In this document: positions 42,091-50,738 of the stretch, piece after piece
How positions within the stretch are numbered: the stretch's first letter is position 1
How the letters are laid out: the number at the start of each line of letters is the position of its first letter
NCBI GenBank assembly: GCA_024280575.1
Contig: JAJRPV010000062.1
Coordinates: 1 to 50,797, forward strand
Direction of reading: 5' to 3'
DNA from: Campylobacterales bacterium
Lineage (GTDB): Bacteria; Campylobacterota; Campylobacteria; Campylobacterales; Sulfurospirillaceae
Length of the DNA: 50,797 nucleotides
The notes under the pieces: generated by a model
Databases searched by the model: none
The model's input: the letters and a program-made list of their open reading frames with translations, nothing else
What the model was told of the DNA's origin: nothing
Made by a program: the position numbers and the translations under genes

Positions 42091-42244
42091 TTTGGGCATA
42101 AAAAAAGCGTCCGAGGTGGGCATCTCGGACGCTGATTTTAAAAAATATATTCGTTTTCTAAAAAGGAGGGTTGCGTCTTGGTAATGAAAGTATAGGATTA
42201 TATATTAAATAAAAAACAACCTTTTTTAAATATAAAGTAAATAC
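42091..42244 (-). repeat. Direct repeat copy 2
   Basis: Second copy of the 120-bp identical element, starting seven bases after the stop of the CaX gene; similarity fades after 42210 but AAATATAAAGTAAATAC matches again at 42228-42244. Perfect identity over 120 non-coding bases, with changed flanks, points to recent duplication, gene conversion or strong constraint. Confidence 0.95.
42100..42191 (-). ncRNA. Predicted small RNA with anti-Shine-Dalgarno motif, copy 2
   Basis: Same elements as copy 1: TATAAT on the minus strand at 42202-42197, start near 42191, CCCTCCTT in the middle (42170-42163), stem arms 42132-42124 and 42115-42107, and seven T at 42106-42100. Here corA lies upstream on the same strand, so part of the corA transcript may also end at this terminator. 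Confidence 0.65.
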
Positions 42245-42259
42245 GGCTAAAATATCCTG

Positions 42260-43210
42260 TTAGAGCCAACCTTTTTTCTTGAAAAACAGATATGGTGCAA
42301 CTCCCGAAATAGCAATGAGTGCAAGAGAAAATGGGTAACCAGCCTCCCAATGAAGTTCGGGCATAAACCTAAAGTTCATACCATATATACTAGCAATCAT
42401 AGTCGGTGGCAAAAATACAACTGAAGCTATAGAAAATATCTTTATAATCTTATTTTGCTGTATATTTATAAATCCTTGTGCTGCGTTCATCAAAAAGTCT
42501 GTTTTTTCTTAAAGAAAAGTGTTGTGAGGTATGAGAGTTTCAATATCTGTCAATATTTCACTTACCTCTCCTTTGTCTTCTCGTAACCAAACTGACTTTC
42601 TTTTTTGTAAAACAAGCATATCCCTTTGGGTATCCATCAAGCAAAGCCTAATCATACCAAGAGTATCATCTTCTTGCGCGAGGTCTTCAATCGCATCTTC
42701 TATATTTTCACTCTTAACTGACAAAACATCTTTTCCAATTTTGTTTAGTCTTTTATATGAATCCTCTAGGGTGTCGGCTATCCTATCTATTTTCATATCC
42801 ATTAACTTTAAAAATATCTCTTTTGGAGTAAGAAGAGTTAGTAAGTTTTTTTTCAAATATGTTCTTAAAAGCCTTATTTCCGGTACTTCGTCTTGACATA
42901 TTGTTATGAGTTTGTCGTTACTAATCAGAAATAGAACATTTGCATTTGAGCTGTCATCCCTTCCTATAAGTTGCAATAAAAGGCAGTTTAGCTGGAAACC
43001 GTTTGAGTATGATTCATAATGCGAACTGGATTCTATCTCCATTATCTCTTTTAAGCTAGGAATTGGTAGTGAGCTAATCTGTGAAACCATCTTCATCTCT
43101 TTATTGCTAGGTTCACTTACATCAATCCAAATAGCATCTTTTAGAGCTTCTTCATTTTTCGTTTTAATTATCTCAATATTTTCTTCTTGAATTTTAAAAG
43201 CCTGAATCAT
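42260..43210 (-). pseudogene. corA: CorA magnesium transporter with one in-frame TAA
   Basis: A single frame of about 316 codons broken only by TAA at 42511-42509. Upstream part: cytosolic domain from MIQAFKIQEENIEI, with IWIDVSEPSNKE and a long stalk helix. After the stop the same frame goes on with [46 protein letters not shown], containing TM1 and the YGMNF filter, then [19 protein letters not shown] (loop and TM2) and a basic end FFKKKGWL. Both halves look well kept, so the stop is recent or an error. A restart at 42493 would give two helices without the gating domain. The promoter should lie in 43211-43237. Confidence 0.88.
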
Positions 43211-43237
43211 AATAATCTCCCACTTTGAGATGCGCCA

Positions 43238-43717
43238 TTATACACTATGTTTAATAAAACTTTGATTTTTCCAAAATTTTTCCGCCTCTTCTATTTGGTA
43301 TTCAGTAAATATTTTTATACCATATTTTTTCAAAAGAACTGTAGTTATGCCATCACCACTTATCAACTTTCTTTCAAATGTTCCGTCATATATCTGCCCA
43401 CTTCCGCAAGATGGACTTTTACTTTTCATTATCGCCATTTTCACACCAGCTTTAATTGCTTGCTCCAATGCCCTCTTCGCTCCGTTTATAAATTCTGCGG
43501 TTTTGTCTAGTCCTTCTTTATTAACGGCTCTATTTTTCATAATTTCAACAGGAACTCTTGGAATAGGAAGACCGCCATCCACTTCCGGGCATACTGGGAT
43601 TAAAAGATTTAAATTTTTGAGTTTTTGTATAAAATGGTTATCTGCTATAGAATTATTTCCTCCATCATACTTAACATTTTCGCCAAGTAAGCAGGAGCTG
43701 ATTAAAACTTTTTTCAT
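43238..43717 (-). CDS. DUF523 family protein
   Basis: 159 residues from ATG 43717. KVLISSCLLGENVKYDGGNN near 3-22, PVCPEVDGGLPIPRVPVEI near 42-60 and MKSKSPSCGSGQIYDGTF near 96-113 are the DUF523 blocks with three conserved Cys positions. Function is unknown; a metal or cluster site is plausible. A longer frame to 43852 reads antisense through the end of rpsI and a terminator and is rejected. A strong terminator hairpin stands only four bases upstream of the ATG, with no clear ribosome binding site, so expression from the ribosomal operon should be low. Confidence 0.86.
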   Translation of the reverse strand: MKKVLISSCLLGENVKYDGGNNSIADNHFIQKLKNLNLLIPVCPEVDGGLPIPRVPVEIMKNRAVNKEGLDKTAEFINGAKRALEQAIKAGVKMAIMKSKSPSCGSGQIYDGTFERKLISGDGITTVLLKKYGIKIFTEYQIEEAEKFWKNQSFIKHSV

Positions 43718-43721
43718 GAGT

Positions 43722-43741
43722 AAAAGGGGGACGAAGCCCCC
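43722..43741 (-). terminator. Intrinsic terminator of rplM-rpsI
   Basis: On the minus strand GGGGG (43741-43737) pairs with CCCCC (43730-43726) around CTTCGT and is followed by TTTTA. It lies 20 bases after the rpsI stop and ends four bases before the DUF523 start, so the last T of the tail almost touches the next ATG. Confidence 0.85.
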
Positions 43742-43760
43742 TGTGTATTTTGTGTTGTAA

Positions 43761-44150
43761 TTATCTCTTAGAGAACTGTGGACTTCTTCTAGCCTTCCTT
43801 CTACCAAATTTCTTTCTTTCAACGATTCTAGAATCCCTTGTAAGTAGTCCATAAGGCTTAAGAACTGTTCTGTATTCCGCGTCCATACTAGCTAATGCTT
43901 TTGAAATACCATGACGAAGAGCATCTGCTTGCGCTGAATATCCTCCACCAAATGTTGTAGCTTTGATATCTAGGCTTTCAAGTTGTTTTGTCAGTTCCAA
44001 TGGTTGACGAACTCTTTTTTTGATAGTCTCATGACCACCAAGCCAAATTTCAAAATCTATATTGTTTACTATTATGTTACCGCTTCCCGGTGCTACCCAC
44101 ACTTTAGCAATAGCCCTTTTTCTTTTTCCAGTTGCATATATCTTTGCCAT
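43761..44150 (-). CDS. rpsI: 30S ribosomal protein S9
   Basis: 129 residues, complete. [26 protein letters not shown] at the start, [18 protein letters not shown] in the middle and the basic tail [17 protein letters not shown] with its terminal Lys-Arg are diagnostic. The tail reaches the P-site tRNA in the ribosome. The ATG follows the rplM stop directly (adjacent codons), the standard order. Confidence 0.98.
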   Translation of the reverse strand: MAKIYATGKRKRAIAKVWVAPGSGNIIVNNIDFEIWLGGHETIKKRVRQPLELTKQLESLDIKATTFGGGYSAQADALRHGISKALASMDAEYRTVLKPYGLLTRDSRIVERKKFGRRKARRSPQFSKR

Positions 44151-44582
44151 CTATTTACCCTCTTCGTTGCTTATTTGCGCTGTGTGAGGATGCTCACTTC
44201 CAGCATATACTTTAAGTTTTTTAATCATATCTTTTGCAAGATTAGTTTTAGGAAGCATTCCTCTAATCGCTAATCTATACAATTTTGACGGATTATTTTT
44301 TAGTAAATCTTCAAGCTTATCACTTTTTACACCACCAAAATAACCTGTATGTCTATAATATTGCTTAGTATCTAACTTAGCACCACTAAATTCTACTTTT
44401 TCTGCATTGATAATGACGACAAAATCACCACAATCAACATTTGGAGTAAAGTAAGGCTTATGCTTACCTCTAAGAAGTGTAGCCACCTCTGTTAATAATC
44501 TACCAAATCTCTTTCCGGTAGCATCAATAACAATCCAATCTCTTTTAACCTCATTTGGCTTAATAGCTCTTGTAGCCTTCAT
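44151..44582 (-). CDS. rplM: 50S ribosomal protein L13
   Basis: 143 residues, complete. IKPNEVKRDWIVIDATGKRFGRLLTEVATLLRGKHKPYFTPNVDCGDFVVIINAEKV and YYRHTGYFGG... KRLAIRGMLPKTNLAKDM-type blocks identify L13. It is the first gene of the rplM-rpsI operon; AAAGGTTTTAAAATG gives the start and 44583-44673 holds the promoter. Confidence 0.98.
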   Translation of the reverse strand: MKATRAIKPNEVKRDWIVIDATGKRFGRLLTEVATLLRGKHKPYFTPNVDCGDFVVIINAEKVEFSGAKLDTKQYYRHTGYFGGVKSDKLEDLLKNNPSKLYRLAIRGMLPKTNLAKDMIKKLKVYAGSEHPHTAQISNEEGK

Positions 44583-44673
44583 TTTAAAACCTTTATATCT
44601 GTTTTTGAATGTGAATTGTAGTAGAATAATTCTTTAATAAAGCTGAATTTCAGTTTATTATAAGATTTAATCT

Positions 44674-45096
44674 CTAGTAAGGTATCTTTCCTGTCCACTC
44701 TCTTACGATTTGCTTCTGTTTTTGCGTTAGTTTTGCATTTTTGTGCAGTTTTATATAGTCAGGCAACGGCATCGCATGATAGACTGACTTGTATATTTCA
44801 CCAAGTTTTTTATCTTTCTCTTTTGGGCTGTAACTTTGCCAAATAGAAAAATTTACCCACTCTCTACCTAAATCAACATGTCTTTTTATGAAAAAAGATG
44901 CGGGTGCAATACTGGCATACCATGGGATTTTTGTTTCATTTGAGTGGCAATCATAGCAGGAATTTTTCAGTATCCTCATCACCTCTTTGGGGGCCTTTAT
45001 CTCGAGATTTTTATCTGTTTTTGGATTTACTACCTTTGCCGGTATAAACTGGATTGCAATCAAAAAAAGAACAATCAATCCTAATGCGTATTTCAT
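44674..45096 (-). CDS. Exported haem-binding domain protein (PF14376-like)
   Basis: 140 residues. An N-terminal hydrophobic helix (4-18) anchors or exports the protein. KNSCYDCHSNETKIPWYASIAPASFFIKRHVDLGREWVNFS near 44-84 is the core of the small haem-binding family: a CxxCH motif followed by the N-x-TxxPWY and H-x3-GR-x2-N blocks. A second block is YKSVYHAMPLPDYIKLHKNAKLT with a Met-Pro ligand candidate. It starts three bases after addA ends on the same strand, so it may be read with the addBA genes although unrelated in role. Confidence 0.85.
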   Translation of the reverse strand: MKYALGLIVLFLIAIQFIPAKVVNPKTDKNLEIKAPKEVMRILKNSCYDCHSNETKIPWYASIAPASFFIKRHVDLGREWVNFSIWQSYSPKEKDKKLGEIYKSVYHAMPLPDYIKLHKNAKLTQKQKQIVREWTGKIPY

Positions 45097-45099
45097 AAA

Positions 45100-47829
45100 T
45101 CAAACCTTTATTATTTCATTTTTTTCTTGTTTTAGATAGCACAGATATGCTTCACATTTTTTGCTATAAATCTCTTGTAGAGCATCTCTATATACGGCAA
45201 CCTGCTTTACATGTGAGGATTGCAAAAGCTCGGAACTTTTATAATCAACAACTATCACTCTCTCATCAAACTCTATCAACAAATCTAACTGTTTTCTTTG
45301 TGAATTATAATACAGTGGTTGTTCCCTCAGTAATTTTCCGTTTTTTATAATCTTGCAAAATTCTCTATTATTTACTAATCTTACAACTCTTTTTTTAATA
45401 TCTTTTAAATCATCCTCATCCAAAATCATTTTATATCTGTTTTTCATACTCTCATATGCATTTTCTATAAAACTTTCTTTAAACTCACCAAGTATTTCAA
45501 GCATATAATGAAGTGCTAAACCAAAATCAATAGCTCTAAAATCGCTCGTTTTGGTTTTATTTACTTCAATCTTTTCTGTTTTTTGAACTCCGTAAGATTT
45601 TTGCTTAAGCAAATTTATCATTTTTTTCGGCTTTTCTTCTTTAGCCTCTCTTACATGTATCACACCTTCTTCAAACTCGCACAAATCTAGATTTGAAAAA
45701 GCTGAACTCTTCTCTTTTGCCAACACAAAAAGATTATCTTTGGCTCTAGTTATCGCAACATATTGAGTATTTACAATATCTTCTTCCTCTTTGATACTCT
45801 CTTTGTCTTTTGCATTTTTATAAGCATCATCAAAAAATTCTCTGCTTTTAATTTTTAAAAATATATTTGTCAGCTGTATGTCATCATATTCAAAAACAAA
45901 TGTCCCACCACCGCTTCTTGGTCTTTTAATTCTATCTAGCAAAAATAGATTTGGAAACTCCAGACCTTTTGATTTGTGGATAGTAAGAACTCTGATACCT
46001 TCATCTTTTTTAGATATGGAACTTTGAGAAATATCTTGATAGTTAAATAAAAAATCCTCTATATCTCTAAAAACAGAACAACTTTGTATAAACATCAACA
46101 AATCGTCTTCATAGTCAAAAATATCAAATTCTCTTATAATCTTTGAAACAAGGTTATCTATACCGTCATCAAAGCTAAATTCATATTCACCTGGATTGTA
46201 TTTTCTTCCACTAAGAAATTGAAAATTTTCAAGATATAGATCATCTTTAAAATAGAGATAAAAAATAAAATCAATAATTGCCGAAATAATAGGAATATCA
46301 ATCAGCTTTCGCCTAGCCTCCATCGTCACTTTTGCTTCTTTTATCTCATCTTCTATCAACTCTTTAAGTATCAATGCTTCTTGATTTGTATAACATAAAA
46401 CTGCTATATCATTTTGTTTTACTCCCAAAGATAAAAGGTTTTTCAGATTTATCATCAAGTTTTCCACTATCTCATCATCAATGATAACTTTGACAAAACC
46501 ACAAGGCGCATCTTCTTTGTATTTTTGGTCTATATAATCTAAGATTTTACCCTTAAATGTAGAGTTTATAAAATTAACAACTTTTTTTGAACTCCTGTAA
46601 TTGACTCCTAAAACTCCCACATCAAGATGCAAAGATGACACGGCATAAGAAAAAAGCTCTTTTACTCCGCCTCTAAATCTATAAATTGACTGTTTAGCAT
46701 CACCTACAAGAAAAAGTGTTCTATCCTCTTTTGTTCCGATTCCTGAGACAATTTCCCTCATAAAAGGCTCTAGTATTTTATATTGCACTATATTTGTATC
46801 TTGAAACTCATCTACCAAAAGATGTTTAAAATTGCCATCAAGCCTAAAATACAAAAAGTCTTTTGCTATTTCGTCTTTTAGCATATCGAAAAGCTCATTT
46901 GTCATTTGTGAAAAACTAAGAGATGAATTTATCTTTGATTCTATTTTTAAAGCCCTCACAAAAGCTTCATAAAGTTTTGCAAGCTGTTGCAAGACATAAG
47001 CCTCTTTTTTTTGAGCAAAAGCAAATAGCTTTTTTTTCAGCTCTACATGTAGAGCATTTCTCTCATCATCGGTATATTTTTTATAGCTCCAATAAGAAAA
47101 ATCATCCTTTGCTAAAAACTTTTTTCCAAGCAACTCTTTTACACTTGAAACTCTCAAAGTCTTGAGAGCATTTTCACCTAATCCATTTTTTATAAATTTT
47201 TCTCTTATCTCATCAACTAAATCTAGTATCTCTTTTTCATTTTGATACGGAAAATTTTTATTTGCATACTGGCTTAAATTTATCTCACTGTGTTGTTCAA
47301 ACAAAGTTGCAAAAAGTGAAAATATATCTGATAATTTTTTCTTCTCATTTATGGCAAATAAAACCAAAGATTTATACAATAACTCTTGTTTGCATATTTT
47401 TAAAAATCTTTCTATCAAATCATCATTAACAATAGAATCTTCTAGTTTAAAATCCGGCATCAAACCAATATTAAAAGAAAATTTTCTTAACATCAATGAA
47501 AAAAAGGAGTCAATCGTAGATATTTTTAAATCACTTTTGAGAAATGTCTTTAAAACCAAGGGCTTCGTAGAAAGAATTTCATTTTTACTTTTACCCGTAA
47601 GTTCACAAATATCATTTAATTCAGTTGTTGATTCAAGGTTTTTCAAAGTAGAAAAAATCCTCTCTTTCATCTCTAGTGCCGCTTTGTTTGTAAAAGTAAG
47701 AGTCAAAATCTGCTCAGGCATTGATCCCATAAAAAGCAATGATATATATCTTACACTTAAAGCATAAGTTTTACCGCTCCCCGCACTAGCCTGCAAAGCT
47801 AAGTTTTTTATCACAAAACTACTTGTCAT
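45100..47829 (-). CDS. addA: AddA/RecB-like helicase-nuclease
   Basis: 909 residues from ATG 47829. UvrD-type helicase: Walker A LQASAGSGKTYALSVRY near 11-27, ILTLTFTNKAALEMKER, Walker B LLVDEFQDTNIVQY, VGDAKQSIYRFRGG, GIRVLTIHKSKGLEFP and VAITRAKDNLFV. The C-terminal RecB-type nuclease has VIVVDYKSSELLQSSHVKQVAVYRDAL. The start at 47829 overlaps the addB stop as ATGA; an ATG at 47838 would add three residues. With AddB it processes double-strand ends for recombination. Campylobacterota use AddAB in place of RecBCD. Confidence 0.93.
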   Translation of the reverse strand: MTSSFVIKNLALQASAGSGKTYALSVRYISLLFMGSMPEQILTLTFTNKAALEMKERIFSTLKNLESTTELNDICELTGKSKNEILSTKPLVLKTFLKSDLKISTIDSFFSLMLRKFSFNIGLMPDFKLEDSIVNDDLIERFLKICKQELLYKSLVLFAINEKKKLSDIFSLFATLFEQHSEINLSQYANKNFPYQNEKEILDLVDEIREKFIKNGLGENALKTLRVSSVKELLGKKFLAKDDFSYWSYKKYTDDERNALHVELKKKLFAFAQKKEAYVLQQLAKLYEAFVRALKIESKINSSLSFSQMTNELFDMLKDEIAKDFLYFRLDGNFKHLLVDEFQDTNIVQYKILEPFMREIVSGIGTKEDRTLFLVGDAKQSIYRFRGGVKELFSYAVSSLHLDVGVLGVNYRSSKKVVNFINSTFKGKILDYIDQKYKEDAPCGFVKVIIDDEIVENLMINLKNLLSLGVKQNDIAVLCYTNQEALILKELIEDEIKEAKVTMEARRKLIDIPIISAIIDFIFYLYFKDDLYLENFQFLSGRKYNPGEYEFSFDDGIDNLVSKIIREFDIFDYEDDLLMFIQSCSVFRDIEDFLFNYQDISQSSISKKDEGIRVLTIHKSKGLEFPNLFLLDRIKRPRSGGGTFVFEYDDIQLTNIFLKIKSREFFDDAYKNAKDKESIKEEEDIVNTQYVAITRAKDNLFVLAKEKSSAFSNLDLCEFEEGVIHVREAKEEKPKKMINLLKQKSYGVQKTEKIEVNKTKTSDFRAIDFGLALHYMLEILGEFKESFIENAYESMKNRYKMILDEDDLKDIKKRVVRLVNNREFCKIIKNGKLLREQPLYYNSQRKQLDLLIEFDERVIVVDYKSSELLQSSHVKQVAVYRDALQEIYSKKCEAYLCYLKQEKNEIIKV
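47040..47055. repeat. Dispersed palindrome CTACATGTAG, longest coding copy
   Basis: GCTCTACATGTAGAGC is a 16-bp palindrome inside addA. Exact CTACATGTAG also occurs at 797-806, 3484-3493, 4545-4554, 6300-6309, 23459-23468 and 29811-29820, and the 8-base core TACATGTA at 8583, 13219, 31667, 34728, 40967, 45652 and 48500. Copies lie in different frames and genes, so the DNA and not a peptide is being kept. Confidence 0.8.
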
Positions 47830-50156
47830 CTTAAGCACAACTTTTTATAGGGACAATATACGCAGGTGCTGTGTTTTTCGCACATATCAAAATCTCTTAG
47901 TGGCTCTTTTAAATCATTTAATAAATCTTTTAACTTTTCCAATTTTTGCTCCAACATAATCTCGGGCATCAATTTTCCTGATTTTAAATCATAATAATAT
48001 ACTTCTTCCACAGTAGCAATATTTGAGGCCAATAGATAGTAAAATTCGAGTTGAAAATTTGTTTCATTTTCCAGTTTTTGCTTTAGAAGCTTATCAACAT
48101 TTCCACTTTTGTAGTCTATGACATAGAGTTTTTTGTCTTTTATGTCTATTCTGTCAATTTTTCCTTTGATGTTAAAACCTTCAAATTTTGACTTTAGCTC
48201 TATCTCATTTTTATATACTCTATAACCTTCTTCATATCTAAGCTTTTCATTTTTTACAAATTCGCCTAACTCTTGAAGCCAATTTCTGAGTTCAAATTCT
48301 TCTAACTCTCTACTCTTGCTGTCAAGAAGTTCATCTTTTAAATGACCAAGCAGTTGATTTGGATTTGAAGCAACATCACTTTGTGAAAAAACTCTCTCTA
48401 GGGCACTATGAAGTTTTAAACCAATTTTGGCATTTGAATCTGTGAGTATATTTTGAGGTTCAATTAATCTTTTTATATACCTAAAATAAAATTTTCTTCT
48501 ACATGTAAGGAGTGTGTTGAGTTTTGTCGCAGTCAAATCACTGTTCTTTAAACTGTAACTTGTATTTTTTATTTCACCGACAATCGGTGTAAAATTTTCT
48601 CTTTTATTAAACAAAACACTGTTGTAAATTGATGTTGGACTGACTTCATATCTCAAACCAAGCTCATCTAAAAAACGAGAAGGCATGGTCGTCTCATTTG
48701 CAACACTGCAAATTGCTACTTTTTTTGCACCTAAAAAAAGCTGATTGTAATAATATTTTTGCAAATCTTCTCTATCTTTTTTTGTGGGTAAATCCACTCT
48801 TTTTCGTATCTGTGTATTTAAAAACAAATCTTTTCCACTTCTTCTAGGTACAAATTCATCACTGAAATCAGGCACTATCACTCCTTCAAAATTAGCACCT
48901 CTGGTTTCTAACAAACCCATAACAGTAATCTTTCCGCCTCTTATGTCATCTTGACTTCTTTCTTTTAATCTTTTCATAAAAAGCTTAAAATGTTGTTCCA
49001 AATTTAAAAAATCCAATCTTGAAAGAAATTTGGAAAATCTAAAAATCTCCTCTTTAAATATCTCCTGCTCACTCTCTCGTGCATCTAACTCCAATATCTC
49101 GTTTATCAAGGAAATAGTTTTTGCATAAGGTGTTTTCTTTTTCCAGTTTCCCTTTATATGTTTTAGTATATCTTGCGAAATACCAACTCTTTTAATCCTG
49201 CATTTTTCTTCATTTTCATTGGTATTTTGATATAAAGATATTGCCTCCACTCTTTTATAAAGGTTTGAATTTTTAAGTGAAAACCCCATGGCAAAATTCA
49301 GGTTGTTATATGTATCAAACTCTTTTAAATAAACAGCTAGACTTTCATCTGGCAAAACAACCGCGATGTTTTCGGGCATCAAACCATCATCAATAAATTT
49401 TGCTATATTAGAATTTACAAAACCAATCTGAGAAACTCTTGTATTGAAAATCTTGACTTCTGCTTCTATGTTTTCTTTTTTGATATCTTCACATGTGAGA
49501 ATTTTACCATTTGACAAATCTATTTTGTATCTACAATTTTCTTTTAATTCAAAACCAAGTTTTTCAAATATATTTATGCTCTTTTTGTTATATTTATTTA
49601 ATTCAAAATCTATATAAAATGGAATCAATTTAGAGCATTTTTGAAAAAGAGTTGTCTCATATCTGCTTAAAAAACCGTCTAGGCGCATATGAATTTCGCC
49701 AAGATTTTTCAAATAATCCTCATTTAAGGTATATAATTTACCAAGATTTACCCTGTCAACAAAGCTATTTTCATCCAATAGTTTCATATATCTTTGTTTC
49801 AAATCTTCCAATACATCAAGATGCTCATCAAAAAGTGCATAAGTATCAAACTCTCTTAATGATTCAATCTCGATATTTTCGCTTGCTAATTCATCAAAAA
49901 ATTTAAAAAGATATTGTGAATGATTGAGAAAAATAAGAAAATCGGAATCAAGTTGTAGTTTTTCAAATTCTTTAAAATTTGCGGCTTCTCTCATCAATAA
50001 AAATCGATTTTCCTTATCTATAAAAGATCTGTTTTTTACTAAAATTGCTTTGGACTCAAAATCAGAGATAGTGATGGCTTTGGGAAGTATAGTATTTATT
50101 GAAAAACCCTGATAAAATTCTCTTACACCTCTATTAGTCGAGAAAACTCTTGTCAT
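47826..50156 (-). CDS. addB: AddB-like helicase-nuclease subunit with Fe-S nuclease domain
   Basis: 776 residues from ATG 50156; an ATG at 50180 is possible too and has GAGATAA before it, but would overlap the FixH gene by 17 bases. The N-terminal part has a degenerate helicase fold without a good Walker A. The C-terminal nuclease shows LTCRRKFYFRYIKRL (first Cys), LYVIDYKSGNVDKLL and FQLEFYYLLA (active site), and CEKHSTCVYCPYKKLC, giving the remaining Cys of a 4Fe-4S site. It partners the following addA gene (ATGA overlap). Confidence 0.9.
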   Translation of the reverse strand: MTRVFSTNRGVREFYQGFSINTILPKAITISDFESKAILVKNRSFIDKENRFLLMREAANFKEFEKLQLDSDFLIFLNHSQYLFKFFDELASENIEIESLREFDTYALFDEHLDVLEDLKQRYMKLLDENSFVDRVNLGKLYTLNEDYLKNLGEIHMRLDGFLSRYETTLFQKCSKLIPFYIDFELNKYNKKSINIFEKLGFELKENCRYKIDLSNGKILTCEDIKKENIEAEVKIFNTRVSQIGFVNSNIAKFIDDGLMPENIAVVLPDESLAVYLKEFDTYNNLNFAMGFSLKNSNLYKRVEAISLYQNTNENEEKCRIKRVGISQDILKHIKGNWKKKTPYAKTISLINEILELDARESEQEIFKEEIFRFSKFLSRLDFLNLEQHFKLFMKRLKERSQDDIRGGKITVMGLLETRGANFEGVIVPDFSDEFVPRRSGKDLFLNTQIRKRVDLPTKKDREDLQKYYYNQLFLGAKKVAICSVANETTMPSRFLDELGLRYEVSPTSIYNSVLFNKRENFTPIVGEIKNTSYSLKNSDLTATKLNTLLTCRRKFYFRYIKRLIEPQNILTDSNAKIGLKLHSALERVFSQSDVASNPNQLLGHLKDELLDSKSRELEEFELRNWLQELGEFVKNEKLRYEEGYRVYKNEIELKSKFEGFNIKGKIDRIDIKDKKLYVIDYKSGNVDKLLKQKLENETNFQLEFYYLLASNIATVEEVYYYDLKSGKLMPEIMLEQKLEKLKDLLNDLKEPLRDFDMCEKHSTCVYCPYKKLCLR

Positions 50157-50163
50157 TGGTTGG

Positions 50164-50655
50164 TCATTTTCTCGTGGCATTTATCTCGTGAGAATTAAAA
50201 CCTCTGTATTTATCAATCTTAGTAGTTGTGAGTATCTTCCATCGACCGAGTTTTTGTATGTCTAAATCTTCAAAAATATATGTATGATTTTGTACCTTTT
50301 TAGGTTTTAGTTTCTTGTTTAAAGTATTTGTTTCATATCTGGTCAAAAGCATATCTATATCTGCATTATCTATAAATTTTTTCTTTATTTTATCATATAT
50401 CTTTAATCCAAGAGTATTTTTGCCAATCTTAAATTTACTAACGCTATAGTTTATCTCAAAGTTTTTATCAAAGGCATCTTTTTGTTTCTCTAATTTATAA
50501 GCGTTATCTTCAACACCTTGATAGTGTTCCATAAAGTATGTGGACTCTTGGACAGGATTCTCAAGAGCTAGTCTTACACTAAAAAAACCACCTATCACTA
50601 CTGCCATGATAAGAGCCAATATGCCATAAGGCCATAAATTTATATCTTTTTTCAT
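50164..50655 (-). CDS. FixH-like membrane protein
   Basis: 163 residues with an N-terminal TM helix (about 9-28) after a short basic start (MKKDINLWPYG). The periplasmic part has ENPVQESTYFMEHYQGVEDNAYKLEKQKDAFDKNFEINY, the usual beginning of FixH/CcoH proteins needed for cbb3 oxidase assembly, then a beta-sandwich-like domain with RYETNTLNKKLKP and a final GRWKILTTTKID strand. No other cbb3 gene is in view. Its ATG lies at the exact end of the right repeat block: AAAAAGGGGACAATAAG is its ribosome binding site. It overlaps the small repeat ORF by ATGA. Confidence 0.82.
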   Translation of the reverse strand: MKKDINLWPYGILALIMAVVIGGFFSVRLALENPVQESTYFMEHYQGVEDNAYKLEKQKDAFDKNFEINYSVSKFKIGKNTLGLKIYDKIKKKFIDNADIDMLLTRYETNTLNKKLKPKKVQNHTYIFEDLDIQKLGRWKILTTTKIDKYRGFNSHEINATRK

Positions 50656-50738
50656 CTTATTGTCCCCTTTTTACTGAGCAAAGCCCAGCAAAAATTCCTC
50701 TCGACTAAAGCACGAAGCTGAAGCTTCTGTAAATTCAT
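50652..50738 (-). CDS. Possible 28-residue leader ORF coupled to the FixH-like gene
   Basis: On the minus strand ATG at 50738, with AAAAAGGGGACAATAAA before it, opens 28 codons (start MNLQKLQLRALVERN, end KKGTIR) whose stop TGA overlaps the ATG of the FixH-like gene (ATGA). The spacing would couple translation. The left block has a like-placed ORF, but the conserved bases are read in another frame, so the peptide sequence is not what is kept. Confidence 0.35.
   Translation of the reverse strand: MNLQKLQLRALVERNFCWALLSKKGTIR

Noticed and set aside
15412-42511. Reassignment of TAA as a sense codon
   Set aside because: TAA ends many intact genes here (for example queE and the YbjQ gene), and the two broken genes are better explained by single mutations or errors.
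43238-43852. Longer form of DUF523 from 43852
   Set aside because: It would run through the end of rpsI and its terminator; the conserved family start KKVLISSCLLG begins at 43717.
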